From Anisakis pegreffii (lineage: Eukaryota; Nematoda; Chromadorea; Rhabditida; Anisakidae), in the NCBI GenBank assembly GCA_035041965.1, contig JAPYMA010000340.1:186001-250000 (forward strand): 64,000 nt of DNA. Reading direction: 5' to 3'. The number at the start of each line of letters is the position of its first letter. Position 1 is the stretch's first letter. The notes below the pieces were generated by a model. That model worked only from the letters and a program-made list of their open reading frames with translations, had not been told where the DNA came from and ran no database searches. Of the stretch, positions 13,601-25,600 are shown piece after piece. The translations under genes were made by a program, and so were the position numbers.

Positions 13601-16600
13601 ATAGTAGTTGATCGTAATTTCGCACTAGCACTTATGCTTGAATCAGTTGAGCGGAGGAAATTCAATTTCTGAGAATGACGGAAGTTGTGGTAACCACTGC
13701 TTTGAATGGCTGATTGGTTGTTCATCGATTGACAAACGAAAGGAAATGAAACTAGCGAGGAAGGGCGGAAGCCATGGACAAAGGGACGAGCAAACGAATT
13801 TGGAAGATTAAAGAAAAAGATATGTGAAAAGTTTTCCAGGAACTGATACAAGCTTTTATCCCGAACGGGAAGATTAGTGGATAGACGTGGGCATATGTGT
13901 ATATGTTGGTGAAGTGCTATGCAAAAGACCAATGGTAACGCTATTCATTACTAACACAATTTGATCATAGGTATGATTGAACGATAGAATTTGCGAATGA
14001 AATAATGAAATGCCATCAGATGGCTCCTTGCAAAAATATTTTAGAAAATAATAAACGTTTAAAGAACCGTCTGAAATTTCGAAAAAGAAATTAACAAAAA
14101 AGAACGAAGGCTAACCGCCATCAGCACATTCACTAGTCGTCTCGGTCATAACTGGTTCCATCGGAGTGGTAAAAAGTGCGGCCGGAGTTATTTCAATTTC
14201 AGGCATTACAGCAACAGTTGATGTGACGACTGGTAACGATGTTGTAGTAGTAGTCGTAGTGGTAGTTGTAGGTATAGGAGGGAGTTCCTCCTCACATTCA
14301 CTCAAACCACCCGATGAAACTGTAGCGAATCGTTTCAAGTCTTGTTCTTCACCATTTATGATGATCTGAAATGAATCCATAAAAAGATTCATTTTTATGT
14401 TCTATGATCAAAATTGAAGATTGATCAAGTGTCATCAACATATTCGGTTGTGTTATCCTTCAGAATTAATATTTTAAGATATGCGATTACCTCAAAAGAA
14501 AATTGACCAATTTTATGATCATCAATCAACTTTATGCTTATACATGAAAATGGATCGAAAAATTTAATTAACGTTAACAAATTAATGTGAATTTCATTTC
14601 ATTTCCATATGTGAAATGTTGAAGCAATACGAAATGCTGCAAATGACATTGGTTCACTTCATATATCTGTATTGGTAAAGAGAATCGTGCAGATAATGCT
14701 GAATGGCAAGTTAATGTCAATAATTAAAACAAATAATAATAGCGCCAGCGAGCATTAAACGCTCAGGTTTGTTACTGCAAATCTTTGTGATAATGAATTA
14801 TTGGTAAACACTGATCCACGATAATGACAATCGGCTATATCAATATCATCATCATTTATCAAATTATGGCTAACAAAGACTCCAATAAACAATAACTGAT
14901 ATTGTTGCCTAAACAATATCATAATACCGGCCTCTAGGTTATCTCTTCAGCTCCCATGAACAAATCTATTGTGCCAAGCATTCAGAATGAATCTTTTCTT
15001 CGAGAGAATTAGATTTTTCCGTAATTCATTACGCCGAAATTTTAAATCCGACTGATTGATCAAGTTTACAAATGCTATTTCATTAATCAAAATGAATGAG
15101 ATAAACGCGGAACTGTCTCGAAATCTGAAATTCGTCTTGAAGCGTGACAATGCCATTTCGGTACCTTACTGTTGCTGAATTATATTCATTTTATTAACCT
15201 CCAATAAACTCTAATGAAGAATAGCTGATGTTGTTGTCCAGATAATATCATAATACCGGCCTCTAAGTTATCTCTTTAGCTCCCATAAACAAATCTATTG
15301 GGCAACGCATTCAAAATGAATCTTCTCTTCGAGAGAATTACATGGATAAATATTTTCTGAGACATCCAACACTGATATATCCCACTTAAAAACACAAATT
15401 TTTGAAACTCAAAGCTGGAAAACGAGCTCATGAAAGTACAAACCTTATAGATGCAACCATTCAGTGAACTGTACTGCTCCAAACGTCTATGTGGCGCAAC
15501 ACCAGGCGGTAAGCCACCAACAAATAAATCGGTGCCCACTTGGAAGGACGGTTGCTGACGTCTACTTGCCACCTTACGATCATTGATTCCGAACTCTCCC
15601 TTCGGACCGATTCGTTTCAATTCTACCCTATATGCGTTACCTTCTTTGACTTGTTCAGTATCTTCAATCTCGAAATCACCTGAAACTGATACTTCTTTCA
15701 TGTAAAAATCTCATTCTTCCGCCATAATTTCAAGCATCAAAATTATGTGATAAGTAAAGCAATCAGTGGAGCCAAAAGAAATAGAATTGGATTATGCAGA
15801 ATTGTGATTGCATCTGGGATTTTGAGTTGTCTTCAAAGAAGGAATCAGAAACGAATTCATCGACGAACCATCGCCATTGTTGTAAACATAGACGAATTTT
15901 CCGTTCTCCATAACCAATCCCATGAAATTGCTATGTTTGGGATCGTAATCGGACGCAACGTAAGCCAGCAGCTGATCTTGAGTAGTTCGAGGACTCACCA
16001 GTAATTCTAACTGCAAAAAATCATTTCCTATTAAAGACCAGAAACTAACTGAAATCGCGTACCTATCTCCAGAGTTTACTGAATAGTTCGAGAGTTGAGC
16101 AAATGAGAGAATAACCGTAATTGGATTCAGTTTAATGATTGACAGACATTTATTGAATAAATTCGTTCATATTCTTATATTATACTTAAATGTTATTTTG
16201 ATCAATCTCATGAATGATATCCATCCCCATTATCATAATTTATGCGTTTTCTCAACAGAAAACCATCTGGCCAATTCAAAAACTTTCATATTTCCGATGG
16301 AACGAACCGTGTAATTGCGAAGTGTCGATGGAGGTGGTAAGGATAAAAAGGAACTTTCACCATTGAAACGAATTGCATTCAACGGTTTTTGATGAGCATC
16401 CCTGTCGATTTGTTCACATAAACGTCCAATTCGACCGTATGGACAGAGACATGAATGTGATCCATTTGATTCATCGAGAACACACGATCCAGCAGCACAT
16501 TTCTCTGGAATTCGCTTACAGCTCATTGAGTCGAAAGTAAATCGGTGAACGGTTTCACTTTGACACGCAAATTTACACGCGTTTAACTCACGATCGTTAA

Positions 16601-19600
16601 CAAATTGAAAATTACGCAGGCGAAAACTTCCCGGAAAACAGCTTCAGTGCATATTCTTCTGTTCATTATTGGAATGTAACTTGTGATGGTGACTAATGAA
16701 ACCGTTTGAAGGAACGATACGGATACTTTCGAATTCTTTATGAAAGAAATCATTTTGAATTGCTATTAATGTTCCAAAACGATCAAAAAATTCTTCCTAC
16801 CTCCATTGCATTTCCTTGAACGTCGTTCACAGAATTCTCCCTCGAAACCATCCGTCCGCTCGCAATTGCATGCGAATCCACGATGAACATTCGCTGGAAC
16901 ACACAAACCACCGTGTTGACACGGATTTATCGAGCATATTGTACTCTGCTCTACGATACCAAAACTCGCCAGTGCCTCTTCGCCGATATCGATCGGTCTT
17001 CCAGATACCAATAACTCGCTTATCACACCTCAAATTCATCGAACCTTATCGTTACTAAATTGTTATCGAGACACCGTCTTCGATATCTCTACAAATGGTC
17101 TGCTAAATAGTGGTTTAGTCAAAACTAACACGGTTGAGTTTCGACTAAACCACTATTTAGCAGACCATTTTCCATTGACTTTTTCAATAAGAAAATTTCA
17201 TAGGCTGAATAAAATGACAGAACCGCGATGAAAAATGAGAAGGCATGGCGATCAAATTACCATCAAAACCGCGCGCAAAACCGGCTTGAGGCTTCGACTG
17301 AAGATTTTCCATTCCTCCAATACTTATGTTTGTTGGAGGTGCTTCAGAGATTGCGAATCCCTCATTCTTCTTCTCTACGATATCATGTGAATCAACGTAT
17401 AGTACAGCTGAAAGAATATTTGAAACTTTAAAAAATCTAACTTATCATCTAATCGATTGAGCTCAAAAAGGCTCCATTTCAACGAAGACATACGCCAATC
17501 TTCACTTCATTCTACTGAATAATTACACATCCAAATCAATCGTTTGAATTCATGGTATGACATGCGCGAGAGTCACAAAAATGGATTATTTGAAGAAAAC
17601 ATCACTGTTACAAACACGAACCTTTATCTTTATTGTTTTTCAGTTCAATCCGATGCCATTCGTTAGCGCGAACTGGATATGTACTCGCGATTTCTTCTGA
17701 AATAACATGCTCCCATCAGTTTGGGATAGGAAAAAAGTTAGACTCGAAAGAACATGAATGAAGAATAAAAATAATAACAAGAGAGGAGATAGAGCTTGTT
17801 TGAAAACTACAATCATCAGTTAAATGAATGAAAATAATTCGAAATATTGATGTGAATTGATGAATTTTTACTGTCAATTCAAAGAAACTTTTTGCACCTT
17901 CATATATCTAAATACCACACTTTTTTCTCACATACTTCTTTGAGCATTTGATCAATCAGCTTGATTTCAGATGATCAATCAAAAATCGCATAGTGTGCAT
18001 GTATATGAAAGAATAAAAACGCTCGAAAATCTTCGATTAAAAAAATTCACCCACCCAAGCCGTCTCCTACATCGTATCGATAAACTACTTTGCCTCTTCG
18101 TAGTCCAACACTAATGAAATTATCAGCATGATCTTGTCCTTCTTTACCTCTTGACGTGTAGAAAATCAGACCTAAACATTGAAACTTGTTATGACACTTT
18201 GATTTTACGATTGTATCATGGAGACGGCTACCGGATTCGATGAGCCGGTCTAAACGAATCACGAATGACCGATAACTTCCAAATTTTCTTATAAAAATTT
18301 TAATAGCCAAATATAGATCGCTCCGGAAAATGCTCCTCTTATTGTTCCGTAAATTATTTGTCGCTTTGTCGTCGCACAGACAAACCATTAGAATTGGAAA
18401 AAAATTTCGGAAAAAGTTAACGAAAAAAAAAACGATAATAATTTCGCGAACCATCTCTCATTTTTGGTTTCACCGACAACTTAATATTCACATCTTCCCA
18501 TTCATTAATTGTCATTGGTTTCAGCTTTACGAATCCAGATCCATTGAATGACGGAACAAAATCTGAAACGAGTTGAGAGCACCATTGTCAAGGAGCTGAT
18601 TGCAAGACATTCCTTTAATTTGGAAAAAAAATGCCTCCTCCACTAATGGAATGACTGAGATGAATTCCGTTCCAGACTGTAAACTGACCGGAGACTTGTA
18701 GGTTAATATAGGTCACAGTAGCCATTCCTGACTCTGCGCGTATCGTACAACGATAAATGCCTTCATCATATCGAGACAAATCTTTGAGGATCAGTTCACC
18801 GTTGCGAATCGAATACGCGTACGGTAGGTCACCACCGACTTTCTCCCACTCGGCTGTACCAGAAACGCCTGGAGCGTGTTCAGCTGGACACGTCAAATGA
18901 GCCTTAATGAAGAACACTGAATACTCAGGGAGGAATTTAAAGCGCAAAGGACGAATTCTCCACTGACAGAACAGAGGTTTGATATTCTACGCTCTAGCCT
19001 TCCGAATTCTTGAAAGGAACGAATCTTTGAGCATAGCCGTTGATATAAATGTTAGTTGGGAGCCAGACTTGACAATACGAGACGTTCCATGGGTTGGTTT
19101 TAAATCACTGGGTTTACCTCTTGACCGACGGGTCGCACCATTGGATGAGCGTCTTTAATTTGATCCTCCTGCCATTCCAATAGCCCATCTGAAGCCAAAA
19201 AAAACCTGTCTTAGATGCCACCGAAATACTTCCCTACTCCCATTCACGGCTCTGCATAACTAGTGGCAATCGTTTCAGAGCGAAAAATCACTAGCGAATG
19301 CGAAATTTTAACGAAAATTTGCCACAATGCAGAAGTTACCGTAACCAGCACAATCAGCGCATACTCCTATGCGCTGATTGGCTGACTGTTCAGCGAGTGA
19401 AGTAAAAGAAGAGGCGGAGTCTATTGTGGAGACCACCAACGCAGAATTTTTGGGTACGGTAAAAATGAAATCCTCGATGAGATGCTTTAAACCGATGAAC
19501 GGGAATTTCGATTTGAGATTTTCTGGTTACTCTCGGTCTATCGAATAGATTGCTATCGAATTTCTTGAAATTGTCCCATAATGAAGCAATTGAGGGATGA

Positions 19601-22600
19601 TTATTTGATTCATGTGAATGATAATATGTTCTTCTTTAACACCGACCGATATTTAAATGTTGCTCAAACAATTTTTGAACTAATACTCGCAATTGAGCCT
19701 TTTATAAGTTCAATTTGTCGCTTTTTTTTTACTCCTTTACACAATCTTTACCGCAGTATTTAGAATTTATCAAAAGCATTCTCTAGAATGCATTTAGTCT
19801 GATCATTTGAAAATGAATCTTGTTCATTTCTACACAGCACCATCGGCTCGTTGAACAATGACAGTTTAAATTGCATTCATTTTCCTATGAATTGAAAATT
19901 TTACACACTAATTATTCAGTGCTTCATTGTGCCACGCTATGATCTACTCCCAATACTCTCACTGCCACAATTCTCATTGATTTCATGGCGTCAGCTACCT
20001 TTATATCAACTACCTCGAGTATATGCATCACGCAGAACTCCGCATTTGGCTGGTCCAGTGTCAGGGTGAAGGATTTGGGGAAGAGCAACTACTATGAATC
20101 ACCCCGTCAAATTATTTGTGTTTTTAGTCTTTTTGAATTGATGCTTCGATGCGCCTCATATCATATAATACCAGCACACTGGCAACTCCTTCACTTCGCG
20201 CACACCAGGCACATACATATACATACACACATGTAAACGTACGCATGAAAACATGAAACTGTTAGTAGGGGACCACGGACGATGGGAGTTGGGACGGGTT
20301 GGTGGACCGTGTGAGTATGAAAAAACCGCACTGAATCAATACTGCTCTTCACAAAATAACTGTAGCGCAAAATGTTATTGAAACGCAAACGATCATTAGA
20401 TAACACTACGAACAAGTGCTATTATCATTATCATAGCCGAATTGTACCCAGTGATAATGAATGCAGAATGCAAATAAGTGGTAACAAAGACAACTGATTA
20501 CTGAAGAAACGTTTATTAGCTTTTGCTGAAATATCGAAATAATATAAATTTGATCAATAAGATGAGAAAAGATATGATAAACTGATTGATTGACTTATTG
20601 ATAGGTGACGACAGGATGCGAGACAATGCGGAGAAACGACAGCAGGAATCGCACAGAACGTGTGTTGAGTTCGATTGATGCAGTTTTTAGAGCGAAAATT
20701 TGAGAATTCCAATTTTCTTCATAACTTTCTATATGCTCACACAAATTAGCATATCGTAATGACTGGCAGTGGATGAATTTTTTGTTTCATTGGGAAATCA
20801 ATAGAAATGAAATGAAGCGAAGAGTAGAGAACAGAACAAAACCTAAGGAAATCAATGCAAATATAAAGAACTGAGTCGTAAAGAGTTTAGCAATCAATAA
20901 TACAGTAGTCGTAGCAATGAAATGATTAAGTCCTAGAAATGAATTACCGTAAGACGATCAAGAACAGAAAAATAAATGAGAAAAACACACGACGACGAAA
21001 TACGAACTGATATTGACATGAAATATTCAAGTAATATGCACAGCAATAGTGATCAAAAAAAGAAAAAACACACAATAAGGCAGTCGGTTCACGAACATCA
21101 TAACATCAACATAAATTATCAAAACAACAACACGGTTGCTGGAGCATTCGAGTGAAAAGAGGAGGCAGTGTGCTGATATTTGACTTTGTTGCTTAATCTG
21201 TTTGGTTTTGGACAACTGATATAATAATGATAAGGCAAATGGGAGCAAAGAAAGAAAATTAGACAAATGTATGGAGATAATGATAGCGATAATAATAATA
21301 ATAAGGATGTTGGTGATAATAATAATAATAAACTAACATTTAACCACATAGCACATTAAACTGGGTCACAAAGCCTCAAATTGCCAGAGATAATCTTTTA
21401 AGAGTGTACTATTAGTGTTCATTATTTCACCGCCGACTATTGGTGTACGTTTAGCAGATTAGGAGAAGGCAACGAAAATGATCAAATGGGAAGTGCACCG
21501 ATGAGGCTAATGAAGATAATGTGATTAATTAATTGAAGATTGATTCATCACGGGGCAAGACAGAGAGGCGCACCGAGCAACAAACCAAAAAAAAGAAGAA
21601 AACACTAATAAACATAACACTTCAACTTCAAATTGAAATTTGTTCTAGGCAAAGAATTTAACGTTAAATTCTTCACTGATTTATTCCTCTCTTTTTCTCT
21701 TCAATTTTCGTCTCTAATCACATCACATTACATCAAAATGAAATGCTAATGTGAAGTGAACCAGCGCCCGAAAATCGATTCGTGTTGCCTGTTGTCGTTT
21801 TTGATGTTGTTGTTGTTGTTGTTATGAAGTTTCTTATGTTTATGATATTGTTTGTTCTTGGGGTGATTCTGGATCAGATCTCTATGATTGGTCACGCTAT
21901 TGCTTTTGCTATGTGCGGAATCTAATTTGAAACGATGAAGATGCTTGCGCTTGCGTTTTGACGCGGCCACATTGAGCACAGTTCGCGTCTCTAACGGTCC
22001 CTCTTTGGTCTGCGCATGGCACTTGTAGATACCACCGTTATCTTCACGAACATTCACGAACAGTAGACGATTGGCTACCACCTGAAAATGACTCGATAAT
22101 TTAGCTGGCTGATCTCATTGCGTAGGAATATCGGGATCTGGAGGGGGAGGGAGGGGGGATTAACAAGATCAACGAATATACATTGCACATACATAGATAC
22201 ATACATACTCCATACTTCATACATTCATTCACCATCGCAATCATCAATGTATTTCAATGAATACTGCAAAAATACCATGAAAACATGATTATTCTGGAAT
22301 GTTTGAATTATTTTCGAAATGAGCAGATAACTAACTGCCCAGGCTTGCGAAGACTTCGTAATTATGTTTATGTATTTATGTAATTTATGTAGCAAGTAAG
22401 ACTACTTGCTTTCGCACTCGACAGCTATTGCTGCAAGGGAATTTCGGTCCGAAACAGAGATCCGGTGATTAGTAAACAGCGATCAATGATACTCTGTTAA
22501 TGAGTTGGTCATGTTCATCGCATTTTCAGCAATATTCATTGAAATACGACGAATACATCAACAAAAGTGAGATCACACATGAAATCAATCAGTGAATTAA

Positions 22601-25600
22601 TTGCTCAACTTCTTCAATTTGAGCAAATAATGAACAAATTCAAAATAAATACGTAAATGAGCAAAATGAAACTCATCAGAATGCACAAGAAACAACAAGT
22701 AAATAATAATGATTTGAGTGTGATAGTAGCAATGCTTGCCACTGATCTCATGCACATTCATCATCAAAAGTGCTTTTCAATAACAATAATTATATTGATG
22801 CAAAGTCGTTCAAATCTATACAGCGACTCTTCGTTATTTATTAGTATTTGCATACGTTAGGGCACTTCAGAAGTCAGCTCTAAAGAACTTGTATTCTTCA
22901 GATCGAACTATTTCCGAATATGATGGAATGACTGACTGGCTTCAGAACGATTCTTTCTGATAATTTAAAACTAAAATTTTGAAGTGATCAAATGAACGCA
23001 TCGTGAACTAATAAATAACGAAGGAAGTATAGTTCGATCATTTTTGCTGAAAACTTACATGGCCGCATAATGGATCATGAATATGATATGTTTCATTCTG
23101 CAATAGGTGAATTTTGAAGAAATACGAGAAGGCAACCTTCTCTTAATCACTGTTGATCGCCTAGATTTAAGAAAATCGGAGTAAGGTACTCCAACGTTTC
23201 AGTTGGATATTCCATATTGCAGTGAGATACTTTGACGAAACAGAGTCGAAACATAAAGTTGAGCATATCATTCAAGCTCATAGTTTTTGAAAATGGTGTG
23301 GATTATTTTGCAATGTTACAGAGATTTTTATGTAGCATGACTGAGATTCCAAGTAATAATTCAGGGATTCACTAAAAAGATTTCTTTTTTTTCGATTTGT
23401 ATACACTTGCAGTTGCATTCATTTTTGAATATAAATTCATTGCTGCAAAGTGAATGAAAGCCAAACACTGTTATGGTTATATGAAACTAATGAGGCATTA
23501 AATGAATAATTAGAAAACAACGATAGGTCTCACTTGAGCGTTATCGGGAAGTTCCTCATCCGCATCTCGTGTCCAAGTGATCTCAGCTTCTGGATCTCCA
23601 GTCACCTTACAGTCAAACCAGGCACGATCGCCGATTGCAACACTTTCTGATGATGCTTCTAACAGCACTTGAATTATTGTGTCAGGAACTGAAATTCAGC
23701 AATATTCACTGTATATCGGCTGAATCGAACCATTGCTCCGTTACGGATCCACGCTATCCAACCGATTAACTATCGATACAATTTGATCGTCGGAGTGTCT
23801 ATGAACGTTCTAAGTGAGCTATTACCGATCTGACCCGCTTCATCCATGAGTGTTCATGGACCACATTTGGAGACTTCGTCGATCATTTTCAGGGTCTTCA
23901 TAAGCTGTGTACAAGCCATAATTTGCAAATCATTGGGCGTTACAGCCAAATAAATCTGTCGCGAATTTAAGAGCAACAAAAGAATAAAAGATAGTTCGAT
24001 GCATAGATGAAGCGTGAAAAGAAACGAGGTGCATCAATGTGAAATTGCATCAGCACATACAAGTTTCAACGACGACACGTGCAGGTGCGGAGTGCATCGG
24101 ATGACCCGGATGGAAGTCATCCGTTAAGCAGATATAAATGCCTTGATCGGACGCTTGTGCTTTCTCGATTGTGAGCACACCATTTTGATCGCTCGCATTT
24201 TCGTTCAGTAATCCATCAAGACGTTCCCAGGTGAGCATTACGTGCGGATGGCTTGGCATAGTGCAACGCAACTGTATGGTTTCGTTGACCTTAACCGTTT
24301 GCGAAACCGGCTCAACGATTGGAACTTGAGCTAGAAAGATGACAGAAGAAGTGATGATTATTCATTTGCATAGGAAAGTGCTTTGCAGCATATGTGCTGG
24401 ATGTGATTCGTGAGAGTTCATGTTGTTTAAAGCATCTGTGCTTTGGGCTTGGGCTTTTTTTGGCTGAAAGGCGCATGGAACTAGAAAGAATTGAGAGCAG
24501 TATCCAATAACTGCGTTGACAAATCCTTCAATTTAAGCGCTACTTCACAGCTTGGGCTATGTGCAATTGAAATTTCAGCTGATTTAAACACAAGATTTGA
24601 GGACCAACGATGGAACTCCTCGAATGTTTTCAAGGGAATTATTGAGTTCAGGAAAAAGTAATCGCATCAGCCAGCATTGCTTCATTTAGGATTTTCATGG
24701 GATTCTTCTAGATAGCTGATCGACAAAAACTCATTTCGAACGAAACAACAGTGGAAAAGTGAAATGAGGGACGAATGAAACATATTCATCCACAATTTGA
24801 TACAATGTCATTGTTGTGTGTATGTGTGCAGTGGCGATGCAGTGCAACAGTTGATAGATGCGGAAAATTTTCACAATTGAAAAAAAGCAAAGCTGAAATT
24901 TGCTCACGAAGCACTCGAAGAATATTACAAATTATGTGGAAAAACAAAATTTCTGAAAAAAGTGAAATGAAATGAAAAGCGAAAATCTGCAAGAACAGAC
25001 AAAAAAAGAAGCGAAAGCGATAGTTCTGAAGGTGTTAGACGATGAAATGAAGTTGAATGATTCATTACTTTACCATATAAGAAATTCATTCAACTGTCAG
25101 CTGAAAATGTCTTTTGATTTTGGATTTAAGTGTACGAAATGCTCAAATGCAATTCAAACACAATAAACTCACCATATATAAGTGCGTTGACAAATCCTTC
25201 AATTTGTTGTCCCTCGACAGAAACTTTGCACACATACGTTCCCGTTGCCGCATCATCGAACTCTTTGATTCTGAAGGAACACCAATTATTATTACGCCTT
25301 CATCTTTGCCCATATCAGCATTTTGCTTCGGAGAGGTACCCAAATAGTTTCACGTCTCCTGATTAGACGTCGAAGATCAATAACGATCAGTTAATTCATC
25401 AATACTAACATAAGTTTGTTCCTGGATGTTACGGCCATCTCTGGCAATTCTCCGTCTTGTTTCTCCCACGTTACCTCGGCACCTGGTAACGCATAAACTG
25501 GGCACGTTATTATAGCCTCTGATTTTTCGTCAAATTTCACTATTTGCGCATCTGAAGATAGACAATTCTCGTTTAGTTACGAATAATTTCGAAAATTCCA

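Larger units (their letters stand above)
6083..14115 (-). other. 8.0-kb intron between the Thr-rich linker and the third EGF
   Basis: The longest intron in the window. It contains the two hAT-type elements and a plus-strand ORF at 11478-11720. Three loose copies of tcacccaa lie at about 8490-8530. The rest is AT-rich with no coding signal I can support. Confidence 0.75.

Noticed and set aside
13510..13932. 140-codon minus-strand ORF after the Thr-rich linker exon
   Set aside because: No cysteine pattern, no convincing acceptor in phase 1 and no similarity to the perlecan C-terminal region.
14166..14369. Plus-strand ORF with a poly-Val run
   Set aside because: It is the antisense of the Thr-rich linker exon.
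20240..20330. Possible half-Ig (PTPIVRGPLLTVSC) for the missing first part of Ig51
   Set aside because: The only nearby donor (gtacgt) is in phase 2, which does not match the phase-1 start at 19188, and the sequence runs into a ca/tg-rich tract.
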